Under the pieces are notes generated by a model, which made no database searches, was not told the DNA's origin, and worked only from the letters and a program-made list of their open reading frames with translations. Made by a program: the position numbers and the translations under genes. This document shows, piece by piece, positions 7,020 to 17,243 of a stretch of DNA of 37,259 nt. Within the stretch, counting starts at the first letter, position 1. Each line of letters opens with the position of its first letter. Source of the DNA: Myxococcota bacterium (GTDB lineage: Bacteria; Myxococcota_A; Polyangia; Palsa-1104; JAEUJZ01); NCBI GenBank assembly GCA_025057315.1, contig JANWXW010000054.1, forward strand, positions 1-37,259, written 5' to 3'.

Positions 7020-7688
7020 TTACAGCCCCTTGAGCGCCGGCGGTAGGTCGGCCCCCGCGGTGGCACAAGACACCAGGACGAGATCGTCCAACAGGGCGTC
7101 CTTGAACTGGGCGCTGCGCAGGTTGCACTTGACGAGCAGGGCCCGGCGCAGATCTGCGCGGATGAGGTTCGCCCCCGGTAGCTCCACTTGAATGAGGGTC
7201 GCCTGGGCCAGCTGGGCCCGGGTCAGCTGCACCGCGCCCAGGTCGCTGTGGCTGAAGGAACAGCGCGACAGCACCGCCCCTTGGAGCTTCAAGCCGTAGG
7301 CGTTGCAGCCCGTAAAGGTGCACCGGTACAGGTGCGCCCGGACCAGCTCGGCGTTGGACATGTCGCTCTGAACAAACTCCACATTGCTTAGCTGCGCGCC
7401 CCAAAGGCCGATCTGCATCAGGTAACACTCCAGGAGGCGAGTACCACGCAGCAGCGCCCGGTCAAAGCGAGTGCCACGCAGGTCCACCCGACGGAAGGTG
7501 GCCCCCGTCAGGTCTGTCCCGCCCAGATCGGCCTGGTCCAAATCGCACTGCTCGAAGACCACCTCGCGCAGGTCAGCCCCGCTGAGGCACAGGCCCGACA
7601 GGCGCATGCGGCGGAAGGTGCAGCCGCGCAGCCGCCCCTCCTCGGCCAGGAGGTTCAGATGCTCCCGGCTCTCGACGATCTCACCCAT
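7020..7688 (-). CDS. Pentapeptide-repeat protein
   Basis: The 222-residue protein consists almost wholly of pentapeptide repeats of the A(D/N)LXX type, seen in runs such as LSGADLREVVFEQCDLDQAD and LTGATFRRVDLRGTRFDRAL. These fold as a right-handed quadrilateral beta-helix. Repeats run from about residue 20 to 205. There is no signal peptide. The ATG at 7688 lies seven bases after the stop of the DUF4157 gene; a GTG at 7718 would add ten residues and overlap that gene. Pentapeptide proteins have many roles: gyrase mimicry, scaffolding, and spike or adaptor parts in contractile secretion systems. The operon with DUF4157 makes the last of these worth considering, but nothing in the sequence proves it. 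Confidence 0.87.
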   Translation of the reverse strand: MGEIVESREHLNLLAEEGRLRGCTFRRMRLSGLCLSGADLREVVFEQCDLDQADLGGTDLTGATFRRVDLRGTRFDRALLRGTRLLECYLMQIGLWGAQLSNVEFVQSDMSNAELVRAHLYRCTFTGCNAYGLKLQGAVLSRCSFSHSDLGAVQLTRAQLAQATLIQVELPGANLIRADLRRALLVKCNLRSAQFKDALLDDLVLVSCATAGADLPPALKGL

Positions 7689-7695
7689 GTCCCAC

Positions 7696-8292
7696 TCAGC
7701 CGAGTCCGAAGTAGCCACCCCGATCGCGCCGAATCCGCTTCATCTCCTCGCGCCACTTGTGTACCTCCTGGCGCACCATGTTCAGCAGACGGCGCTGGCG
7801 CAGTTCGTGGCGCCTTCTGGCCTCGGCAACCGGGTCGTGGCCCTGTTCTTCGGCGAGCACCCGCGCCTCCACCGCATGGGCCTCGCGTTCGATGTCGCTG
7901 TCGGCGGCACCGCTGGAGGCGGCAAAGTGCAGACCACGCTGCTTCTGCTGCACGTGGGTCAGCTCGTGCGCCAGCAGCGCCTTGCCTGCCGCCGTGCCTG
8001 GGGCGCCACGCCAGCCCTCCCGCACCAGAATCATCTCCGTGCCACCGATGGTTACGGCGTCGGCGCGGTAGCGGGCCGTGATCTCATCGGCCAGCGGGCC
8101 ACGAAAGATGCGCACGTTGCTAAAGTCGCCGCGCAGGCGACGTTCCATCTGGCTGCGCGTGTGGGCATCTAGCGGCTCTCCGCGCCCGGCATCGCGCATC
8201 ACCAGCTTCGAGAGCTCCGCCGGGTCATACTTGAGCGCAATCTCCTGGTCCAGGGTCAGGGGCTCGTCGTTGTTCTTTTTGTGGTCGGCCAT
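7696..8292 (-). CDS. DUF4157 domain protein with HExxH metalloprotease motif
   Basis: The 198-residue protein carries the DUF4157 signature: GEPLDAHTRSQMERRLRGDF (38-57) followed by SNVRIFRG. It then has HELTHVQQ (109-116), an HExxH zinc site in which His109, Glu110 and His113 are all present. The usual VRVHT motif is VRIFRG here, so the family's extra His is lost. The rest (130-198) is a charged helical tail rich in Arg and Glu. There is no signal peptide. DUF4157 proteins are known as cargo or toxins linked to extracellular contractile injection systems (eCIS), and they also occur alone in myxobacteria and actinobacteria. No sheath, tube or baseplate gene is in this window. The ATG at 8292 was chosen over one 16 codons upstream because that stretch looks like the promoter region. 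Confidence 0.82.
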   Translation of the reverse strand: MADHKKNNDEPLTLDQEIALKYDPAELSKLVMRDAGRGEPLDAHTRSQMERRLRGDFSNVRIFRGPLADEITARYRADAVTIGGTEMILVREGWRGAPGTAAGKALLAHELTHVQQKQRGLHFAASSGAADSDIEREAHAVEARVLAEEQGHDPVAEARRRHELRQRRLLNMVRQEVHKWREEMKRIRRDRGGYFGLG

Positions 8293-8312
8293 CGGGACCA
8301 CCCACACAACCC

Positions 8313-8340
8313 AGTGTAGTCTAAAAGAAAGTATCGGCAA
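8313..8340 (-). promoter_or_regulatory. Candidate promoter of the DUF4157 operon
   Basis: On the minus strand TTGCCG (8340-8335) and TACACT (8318-8313) are separated by 16 bases, about 20 bases before the ATG at 8292. The pair would drive the four-gene operon leftward. Confidence 0.4.
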
Positions 8341-8374
8341 GGCCGCCCCTTCTGTTGCTCCCCGTCGAGATGCC

Positions 8375-8403
8375 TTGCCGACCGCTGGGCTCTAGGAGAA
8401 AAT
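8375..8403 (+). promoter_or_regulatory. Candidate promoter of the 8418 lipoprotein gene
   Basis: TTGCCG (8375-8380) and GAAAAT (8398-8403) are separated by 17 bases. The predicted start is within about eight bases of the ATG at 8418. It faces away from the DUF4157 promoter. Confidence 0.35.
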
Positions 8404-8417
8404 AAGGGGGGATCCCC

Positions 8418-10367
8418 ATGATGCATCCTATGCGCACCGGCTGGCTACCTTGGCTAAGCTGTCTGGTCGGGTGCAGCAACCTGCTGCCCGGCCCTTATAC
8501 GGAGCCTGCGCCGCCCGACCTCGCCGTGGCGGCGGACATGGTCGTCACCAACCGCCCGACGCGGCTGATCCTCGAGCCGGCGGAGCCGCAGCGCTTGCGG
8601 GTCGAGGGTGGTCGGCCAGCCACTTTCACCTGGCGTGCCCACCTGCGCTACGAAGATACGGGCGAGTTGCGGGAGGTGACCGACACCAGCGCCTGGTCTG
8701 TGGTGGCGCGCCCGGGGCAGCGGACCCTGCTTGGAGTCGTCGATCGCGGTCGCTTCCAAAGCGGGCCCCGCTCGGCCGGTGCGGGCAAGGTGCGGGTCGA
8801 GTACATGGGCCAGCGCGCCGAGGTGGACCTGGCGCTGGAACTGCATGCGGTCCGCCTGTCCACTGATGACGACGGCTCGGCACCGCCGATGGATGCGCCG
8901 CAGCGCTTTGGCGGCCCCCTGACCGCTACCAAGGCCCCGACGCTGCTCTACCCGCCGAGCGGGGCGGTCCTGCCCCAGAACCTGGGGCGGATGGTCGTGC
9001 AGTGGCTGGCCCAAGGGGGGACGGACCTGTTCGAGGTACGCCTGCGGGCTGAGCTGCTCGATCTGCGCATTTACACCACCAGCCCGCGACGGCTCACCCT
9101 GAGCGACGAGGACATGACCCTGCTGACCGATGCCGGGCTGTTCGGGCCGGTGACGCTGGAGGTGCGCGGCGGCAACCGCACCGGCGATGGGAGCCATGGC
9201 ACGTCGCTGCCGGCCTCTCTGCGGGCGGCCACGGCGATCATCGGTGCTACGTATTACTTTGCCACCCCGCGTCCAGGGGGGGCGCAAGGCATCTGGCGCC
9301 ACAGCTGGGTGGCCGGCACAGGCACTGCCACCCCGTATCTCACCGAGCAGAGCGGCATCACCGGGCGGCGCTGCGTGGGCTGCCACGCCCTGTCGCGGGA
9401 CGGTGGCTTTCTGTCCGTCTCGCACAACCAGGACCAGCTGGCCTCTGGCAGCCTGCTGAATGTGCGGCTGGGCACAGCCCACTTTGTCGCGCCGCAGCTG
9501 CGCTGGATGTTCTCCTCGCTGAGCGGAACGGGTGAAGAGGCCATCGTGGCCGGCGGCGGCGTCTTTACGCTGATCAAGACCGACATGGGCAGCGGGGGCG
9601 AACCCGTACCGGTGGGCCCCACCACCCCGACCCTGGCGGTCATGCCGGTGCTGTCACCCGATGGGCAGCGCATTGTCTATGTGCGCGGGCAGCAGCTGGC
9701 CGGCCAGAGCGAGGCCCACATCGTGCGCGGCAACCTCCATGTCATCGAGCGCCAGGGGGGCAGCTTTGGTGCGCCGCGCGATCTGGTCCTGGTACCAGCC
9801 ACCGGCTTCGAGAACAACTACTACCCGGCGCTGTCGCCAGACAGCCAATGGGTGCTGTTCAACCGCGTCAGCCCAACCAGCCTGGCCGCCTCTGACTCCT
9901 ACGACAACGTGGCCGCCGCGCTCTTTGCCGTCCCGCTGGACCGCTCGTTGCCGCCCATCCGTCTAAACCAGGCCAACGACACCTTCGCAACCCAGAACCC
10001 CAACGTGCGGGCAAACGCCAGCAACTCCTACCCTGCTTTCCTTCCTTCTCCGTGCATGCTGGACGGGCGCCCGGTGTACTTTTTCACCTTTGCCAGCCGC
10101 CGCGACCATGGCGTCGAGGTGACGCGCAACGGTACGGGTCCCCGCGCGGCGGGCGCAACCACGCGCGTGCTCGGCCCCACGGCAGCGCAGGACGTGACGC
10201 TGAACGGCTGGAACCAGCAGATTTGGCTGTCGCTGTTCGATCCGGCTCGCGCCGCGCAGGGCCTGGATCCCTCGACCCCGGCGCTGTGGCTGCCATTTCA
10301 GAGCCCGCTGTCCAGCAATCACATGGCCGTCTCGGTGCAGGCCCTGCTGGGAGACAGCCTGAACTGA
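8418..10367 (+). CDS. Large lipoprotein with a CXXCH motif and TolB-like (PD40) propeller
   Basis: The 649-residue protein begins with a lipoprotein signal (lipobox LVGC, Cys19). Residues 40-150 look like an Ig/BIG-type beta domain, followed by a region with the strands of a carbohydrate- or protein-binding domain. At 319-323 it has CVGCH, a CXXCH motif typical of covalent haem c attachment, followed by ALSRDGG. The C-terminal half carries PD40/WD40-like blades such as PVLSPDGQRIVYVRG and PALSPDSQWVLFNRV, as in TolB propellers. Such CXXCH-plus-PD40 lipoproteins are common in myxobacteria and of unknown role. If haem is bound it would be exported and attached in the periplasm; only one motif is present and the distal ligand is not evident. 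It stands alone, 12 bases from the convergent microcompartment operon. Confidence 0.85.
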   Translation: MMHPMRTGWLPWLSCLVGCSNLLPGPYTEPAPPDLAVAADMVVTNRPTRLILEPAEPQRLRVEGGRPATFTWRAHLRYEDTGELREVTDTSAWSVVARPGQRTLLGVVDRGRFQSGPRSAGAGKVRVEYMGQRAEVDLALELHAVRLSTDDDGSAPPMDAPQRFGGPLTATKAPTLLYPPSGAVLPQNLGRMVVQWLAQGGTDLFEVRLRAELLDLRIYTTSPRRLTLSDEDMTLLTDAGLFGPVTLEVRGGNRTGDGSHGTSLPASLRAATAIIGATYYFATPRPGGAQGIWRHSWVAGTGTATPYLTEQSGITGRRCVGCHALSRDGGFLSVSHNQDQLASGSLLNVRLGTAHFVAPQLRWMFSSLSGTGEEAIVAGGGVFTLIKTDMGSGGEPVPVGPTTPTLAVMPVLSPDGQRIVYVRGQQLAGQSEAHIVRGNLHVIERQGGSFGAPRDLVLVPATGFENNYYPALSPDSQWVLFNRVSPTSLAASDSYDNVAAALFAVPLDRSLPPIRLNQANDTFATQNPNVRANASNSYPAFLPSPCMLDGRPVYFFTFASRRDHGVEVTRNGTGPRAAGATTRVLGPTAAQDVTLNGWNQQIWLSLFDPARAAQGLDPSTPALWLPFQSPLSSNHMAVSVQALLGDSLN

Positions 10368-10379
10368 GCTGCGGTGGCT

Positions 10380-10970
10380 TCAGCCAAGCGCGCGCAGAAC
10401 ATCTTCGTGCGGCTGCGCGATGAGCTCACGGCACAGAAACAGCCCCGGGACAATGGCGCGCTCGGCAGCGGCCAGGGCTGCCTCGACCATGTCCAGCTCC
10501 CCGCGGAGCACGTAGAAGGCCTTGCCGCCCAGGCCATCGCAGAGGCGCAGCTCCTGCAGGCCCACCTCGGCGGCCTTGAGTGCCCGGTCTGCAGACAGAA
10601 GAGCCGCGGCCGCGCTCAGCGTCTCAACGACCCCCAGCGCCCCGCCAAGCGGGGGTGAGGCCCTGGCAGCCAGGGCCCGCAGCAGATCCTGGTGGGCATC
10701 GTGGAGCAACATCTCATCGCAGAGCACGCCTTCGGCCGCAGCCCGGCCGGCGCTCATGGCCTCCTCCACCTCTGCCACCCCGCCGGTGCACAGGCACAGG
10801 TGCTTGCCCGGCGAGACCGGCCTGACCAGCGCCAGGTGCACCGCAGCGCGCTTCACCATGGCATCGGCCACCACCAGCCCGCGGGCGATGGAGCGGACCT
10901 CGATCAGCCCCAGCGCTGGGCCGGCTGCCTCCACGCCCTGGTCTTGGGCCCTGCGCAGCGGTCCTGCCAT
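10380..10970 (-). CDS. Microcompartment shell protein, tandem BMC domain (BMC-T1 type)
   Basis: The 196-residue protein has two BMC domains, which assemble as a trimer that fills one hexagonal tile of a microcompartment shell. The first domain starts at ALGLIEVRSIARGLVVADAM (19-38), with a pore-side turn in RPVSPGKHL. The second runs from about 105 to the end, with VVETLSAAAALLSADRAL and GKAFYVLRGELDMVEAAL. From memory it most resembles BMC-T1 of Haliangium ochraceum. Two cysteines (CLC, right after GKHL) sit on the strand that follows the pore turn; whether they bind metal cannot be seen. It is the last gene of the shell operon, with four bases to the aldehyde dehydrogenase stop. Confidence 0.92.
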   Translation of the reverse strand: MAGPLRRAQDQGVEAAGPALGLIEVRSIARGLVVADAMVKRAAVHLALVRPVSPGKHLCLCTGGVAEVEEAMSAGRAAAEGVLCDEMLLHDAHQDLLRALAARASPPLGGALGVVETLSAAAALLSADRALKAAEVGLQELRLCDGLGGKAFYVLRGELDMVEAALAAAERAIVPGLFLCRELIAQPHEDVLRALG

Positions 10971-10974
10971 GGGC

Positions 10975-12471
10975 TCAGACGAAGCGGAAGGCGTCCTTGA
11001 GCGTGCAGCGGCGCTCGCGGGTAAAGGACAGCGCCGTGGTCAGCCCCTCGCCGGTGGGGGAGGCGATGGTAAACGAGGTGTAGCCCTCACCCAGGTAGCC
11101 CAGCCCGGCCAGGTTCGGCCCGTTCTTGACATAGATCGACGTGTTGATCGTCCGCGCCATGGCCGATAGCGCGTCGATGTTCGTCGAGTACATGACTGCC
11201 GTATGGCCAAAGCCGTGCTCGCAGCGCACCGCGCCCGCAATGGCCGCGGTCACGTCGGGGTAACGCACCAGGCCGATGACCGGCATGAGCAGCTCATGCT
11301 GGACAAAGGGATGCTCCTCTGGCACCTGCGCCACCAGCAGGCGGCAGTCATCGCTGACGTGGACGCCGATTTGCCTGGCAATGACGCTGGCGTTTTTGCC
11401 CACCCATTTTTTGTTGATGTGCTTGCCTCCCTCCTCCAGCACCACGCCTTCGAGCGCGCGCACCTGCCGCTCGTTGAGAAGATAGCAGCCGCGGCGCTCC
11501 AGCTCGCCGAGCAGCTTGTCGGCCACAGAGGACACCACCAGGATTTCTTTTTCCGCTGTGCAGATGATGTTGTTGTCGATGGAAGCCCCATCCACGATGC
11601 CCTGCGCTGCCACATCCAGGTGTGCGGTCTCGTCCACCACGGCCGGGGGGTTGCCAGGACCGGCGGCGATGGCGCGCTTGCCCGAGGCCATGGCCTCCTT
11701 GACCACGGCCGGTCCGCCGGTGACCACCAGCAGACGCACGCCCGGGTGGCGCATGAGCTTCTGGGCGCTCTCGATGGTTGGCTCGGCCACCATGCACAAC
11801 AGGTTGGCTGGCCCCCCGACCGCGATGATGGCCTCGTTGAGCAGGTGCACATGCCAGGCGCTGGTGCGCCAGGCATAGGGATGGGTGTTGAACACCACCG
11901 TGTTGCCGCCCGACAGCATGCCCACGCCGTTGTTGATGATGGTCTCGGTCGGGTTGGTGGTGGGCGTGATGGCACCGATGACGCCGTAGGCGGCACGGTC
12001 AATGACCGTCAGGCCATGGTCGCCAGTAAAGGCAATGGGCCGGAGGATCTCCGGCCCTGGCGTCTTTTCCGCACACAGCGTGTTTTTTTTGATTTTGTCC
12101 TCGACGCGGCCGTAGCCTGTCTCGGCCACTGCGTATTCGGCCAGCTCGCGCACGTGCTTGAGCGTTACCTGCCGCATGGCGGCCACGATCCGCTCCCGCA
12201 GGGCCAGCGGGGTGTTCTCGTACTGCTCGAACGCCTTGCGTGCCGCCTGCACTGCCGAGTCGACGTCAGGAAACAACCCCAGCTTGCCCTGCGGGATGCG
12301 GCCTGGCCGCCGGCCCTCGTCCCGGTCGCGCAGCTGCGGCGGCACCAGGGGCCGAGCCGGCCGCTCAGCTGCCTGGAGCACCGCCTCCATGGGCGTTCGC
12401 GGCACCTGCCCTCCCAGACGCTGCACCACCCGCTCGACTATCTCCTGAATGCGCCGCTCGTCGATCTGCAT
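10975..12471 (-). CDS. CoA-acylating aldehyde dehydrogenase of a microcompartment (PduP/EutE-like)
   Basis: The 498-residue enzyme should oxidise an aldehyde to the acyl-CoA with NAD and CoA inside the shell. The catalytic Cys304 lies in DNNIICTAEKE, and the nucleotide-binding region includes AITPTTNPTETIINN and TGGPAVVKEAM. Residues 1-20 (MQIDERRIQEIVERVVQRLG) form a short amphipathic helix joined to the enzyme by a Pro-rich linker (24-60), the standard encapsulation peptide that targets cargo to the shell. The length matches PduP/EutE (about 460-500). It lies between BMC-P (25-base gap) and BMC-T (4-base gap), so shell and enzyme are made together. No signature enzyme that would supply the aldehyde is in the window. 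The substrate is therefore unknown. Confidence 0.95.
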   Translation of the reverse strand: MQIDERRIQEIVERVVQRLGGQVPRTPMEAVLQAAERPARPLVPPQLRDRDEGRRPGRIPQGKLGLFPDVDSAVQAARKAFEQYENTPLALRERIVAAMRQVTLKHVRELAEYAVAETGYGRVEDKIKKNTLCAEKTPGPEILRPIAFTGDHGLTVIDRAAYGVIGAITPTTNPTETIINNGVGMLSGGNTVVFNTHPYAWRTSAWHVHLLNEAIIAVGGPANLLCMVAEPTIESAQKLMRHPGVRLLVVTGGPAVVKEAMASGKRAIAAGPGNPPAVVDETAHLDVAAQGIVDGASIDNNIICTAEKEILVVSSVADKLLGELERRGCYLLNERQVRALEGVVLEEGGKHINKKWVGKNASVIARQIGVHVSDDCRLLVAQVPEEHPFVQHELLMPVIGLVRYPDVTAAIAGAVRCEHGFGHTAVMYSTNIDALSAMARTINTSIYVKNGPNLAGLGYLGEGYTSFTIASPTGEGLTTALSFTRERRCTLKDAFRFV

Positions 12472-12496
12472 GGCTGGCACGGTCCTCAGCGGACGG

Positions 12497-12790
12497 TTAT
12501 GGCTTGCGGTAACACATCTGGCCCTCGGACTCCACCAGATCCACAATGGCCATGATGGTGGCATCCACCGGCCGGTTGTGTGTAACCTTGGTTTGGCGGG
12601 CCGAGGAGCCGGAGGCATAGAGCACGACCTCACCGAGGCCAGCGCCCACTGCGTCTGCGGCCACAATCGGCGGGCCACCCAGCGGCTGGCCGAACACGTC
12701 ACAGGGTTTGACCAGGAGCAGCTTGAGGCTCTCTAGCTCTGGCTCCTTGCGCGTCGCGACCACCGTGCCGATGACCAGGCCCAGGACCAT
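12497..12790 (-). CDS. Microcompartment vertex protein, BMC-P (EutN/CcmL family)
   Basis: The 97-residue protein is a complete EutN/CcmL domain. Five copies form the pentamer that caps each vertex of the icosahedral shell. Family features are the start [18 protein letters not shown] (2-19), LLLVKPCD, the central [20 protein letters not shown] (45-64) and the closing [10 protein letters not shown]. The gene begins six bases after the BMC-H stop, and the aldehyde dehydrogenase follows by 25 bases. Confidence 0.95.
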   Translation of the reverse strand: MVLGLVIGTVVATRKEPELESLKLLLVKPCDVFGQPLGGPPIVAADAVGAGLGEVVLYASGSSARQTKVTHNRPVDATIMAIVDLVESEGQMCYRKP

Positions 12791-12796
12791 CTCAGG

Positions 12797-13099
12797 TCAC
12801 TTGCCTTCCTGCGTGACCACGCCCTTGCGGCCCAGCGGCAACACCTGGTCGATGTTGACGTGTGGCCGCGGGATGACGTGGACGCTAACCAGTTCGCCCA
12901 CCCGCTCGGCAGCCCGCTGCCCAGCCTCGGTGGCGGCCTTGACCGCCGCGACGTCGCCGCGCACAATCGCGGTGACATAGCCCCCGCCGATGCGCTCGTA
13001 ACCTACCAGCTCCACGCGAGCGGCCTTGACCATCGCATCAGCGGCCTCCACCATCCCGACGAAGCCTTTGGTTTCGATCATTCCTAGCGCGTCAGCCAT
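12797..13099 (-). CDS. Microcompartment shell hexamer protein, BMC-H (PduA-like)
   Basis: The 100-residue protein is a canonical single BMC domain and should form the main hexameric shell tile. Visible features are [20 protein letters not shown] (4-23), the pore loop in YERIGGGYV, and the helix-strand end [16 protein letters not shown]. Its ATG has a good ribosome binding site (AAAGGAACGG). Compared with PduA the pore motif KIGSG is RIGGG here, which keeps a small polar pore. It is the second gene of the operon. A hairpin in front of it may raise its expression above that of the first gene, as shells need far more BMC-H than BMC-T. Confidence 0.96.
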   Translation of the reverse strand: MADALGMIETKGFVGMVEAADAMVKAARVELVGYERIGGGYVTAIVRGDVAAVKAATEAGQRAAERVGELVSVHVIPRPHVNIDQVLPLGRKGVVTQEGK

Positions 13100-13126
13100 C
13101 TTGTCCGTTCCTTTTCATTCAGCATG

Positions 13127-13144
13127 CCGGGGCAGAGCCCCCGG
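13127..13144 (-). promoter_or_regulatory. Intercistronic hairpin between BMC-T2 and BMC-H
   Basis: On the minus strand, directly after the BMC-T stop codon, an almost perfect inverted repeat (CCGGGGC against GCCCCCGG on the plus strand, one bulged C, 3-base loop) can form a very stable hairpin. The BMC-H gene starts 28 bases later. No T-run follows, so an mRNA-stabilising or processing role is as likely as partial termination. Confidence 0.5.
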
Positions 13145-13145
13145 A

Positions 13146-13787
<642 letters not shown>

Positions 13788-13842
13788 CGGTTCGCTTTTG
13801 CATGCCGGGCGGGTCCCTGGCGCAGGTGCCGCGCACCGTAGC

Positions 13843-13868
13843 AAAAAAAGCCCGCGGACGGAACGGGG
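13843..13868 (-). terminator. Possible terminator after ligA
   Basis: On the minus strand, about 20 bases after the ligA stop, a short GC-rich inverted repeat (CCCG/CGGG around CCGTCCGCGG) is followed at once by seven T residues (13849-13843). The stem is short, but the T-run is rare in this GC-rich DNA. It would separate ligA from the microcompartment operon. Confidence 0.42.
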
Positions 13869-13886
13869 TTCTTGTTGACATCTAAA

Positions 13887-16025
<2,139 letters not shown>

Positions 16026-16142
16026 TCATCGCGCTGCCCCGCCCGAGGGTGGGCGGTGCACCGTCGGGCCCGGCGCGCAGCAGACAGAGCCAGGCCTGCC
16101 CCCAGGTCCCGGTCGGGCCCCTCGGTGGGCAGGACCCTGCGG

Positions 16143-17204
16143 CTATCGCCGCCGCCAGGGATCGGCGCGGGGGATGTTTCCAATGATGTCGAACTCACCG
16201 GTGCCCAGCTCGACTACGTCGGGCTCCACCCGGGGCGGCTGCGGGCGATTGGGCACGGCGGGCTCAACCGGCTTGCGGCCGGACAGACAGGCAGCGCGCA
16301 CGGTCAGAACAAAGGGCCGCCACGGCGCCCCGCCCGTCGGTCGCAGCTGCTGGTCGATGGCGTCTTTGAGCTGCCAAAACACCTCCTGGACTTCCGTCGG
16401 CCCTACGGCCTCCTTCCAGTCCGGCAGGTGACCATATTCGATGAGCGGGGCAAAGAACAGCTCGCGCCCGCTACCAAACAGCAGCGAAAATGGCACGCAC
16501 TCCACACGCGGCTGTTCCAGCCCAGCCTCGACGAGCCAGCTCTTTGCCTCTAGCAAACTAGGCATGGACGAGATGTAGGCCCCTAGCCGCTGCTCGGCCT
16601 CGCGCAGGCCCCGGGCCTCCAGCACGGCAGAGAACAGCTCAAACAGCTCGGCGAAGGTGCCCCACAGCGGCATCGTGGCAGCCACGCGGGCGCCGGGTCG
16701 GGCCACGCGGACCATCTCGTGCAACAAGCGGCGCGGCTGGGCCACGTCCCACAGACCGAGGTTGGACAGCACCAGATCGAACACGTCGGAGGCAAAGGGC
16801 AACCCTGGCTCCACCGGCTCGGAGCGGAAAAACAGCCGCCGCCCTTGGGCCACACCCGCAGCCGCGGCCTTGCTGCGCGCCACATCCAGCATGGCCGAGG
16901 AGGGATCCACCGCCACCACGCGCACGCCGTCGCCAAGGCGGGACAGCAACGCCAGAGACACATAGCCTGTGGCACACATGGCATCCAGCACCATGGCCTT
17001 GGGCGGCAGCTCGATGTGGCGCAGCAGCAGCCGACCAAAGCGCTGCCCCCACACGGGCAGGATGTCGGACTCATAGACCGCGGCCAGGCGGACGTCCTTG
17101 CGGAAGCGCCGATGCGCGACGGTTGGCAGAAGAGATGGCTCGGGGGCGGTGGCGGCTTTCGGTTGGTGCTTCATGTCCCGGACCGGCTGGTATGCGCGCA
17201 TCAT
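16143..17204 (-). CDS. Class I SAM-dependent methyltransferase, substrate unknown
   Basis: The protein (353 residues from the first ATG) has a Rossmann-type methyltransferase domain. Motif I is VLDAMCATGYVSLALL (72-87), motif II ends at Asp100 (VRVVAVD), and the later strand FDLVLSNLGLWDV and the post-motif LHEMVRVARPGARVAATMPL follow. This resembles the Methyltransf_11/25 group used on small molecules, lipids and quinones. The C-terminal 120 residues are an extra region that ends in a Pro/Arg-rich tail. A second ATG at 17174 starts ten residues later, and neither has a clear ribosome binding site. The gene is divergent from the htrA-like gene, 39 bases away, and 189 bases upstream of ligA on the same strand. 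I cannot name the substrate. Confidence 0.8.
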   Translation of the reverse strand: MMRAYQPVRDMKHQPKAATAPEPSLLPTVAHRRFRKDVRLAAVYESDILPVWGQRFGRLLLRHIELPPKAMVLDAMCATGYVSLALLSRLGDGVRVVAVDPSSAMLDVARSKAAAAGVAQGRRLFFRSEPVEPGLPFASDVFDLVLSNLGLWDVAQPRRLLHEMVRVARPGARVAATMPLWGTFAELFELFSAVLEARGLREAEQRLGAYISSMPSLLEAKSWLVEAGLEQPRVECVPFSLLFGSGRELFFAPLIEYGHLPDWKEAVGPTEVQEVFWQLKDAIDQQLRPTGGAPWRPFVLTVRAACLSGRKPVEPAVPNRPQPPRVEPDVVELGTGEFDIIGNIPRADPWRRR

Positions 17205-17243
17205 AGCCAGGCCGTAGGCTTTGTGTCATGATGCAAAAAGCCC

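Noticed and set aside
8407..8416. Palindrome GGGGATCCCC just before the start codon at 8418
   Set aside because: Could be an operator or hairpin, but a 10-base GC palindrome is expected often in such DNA and there is no second copy.
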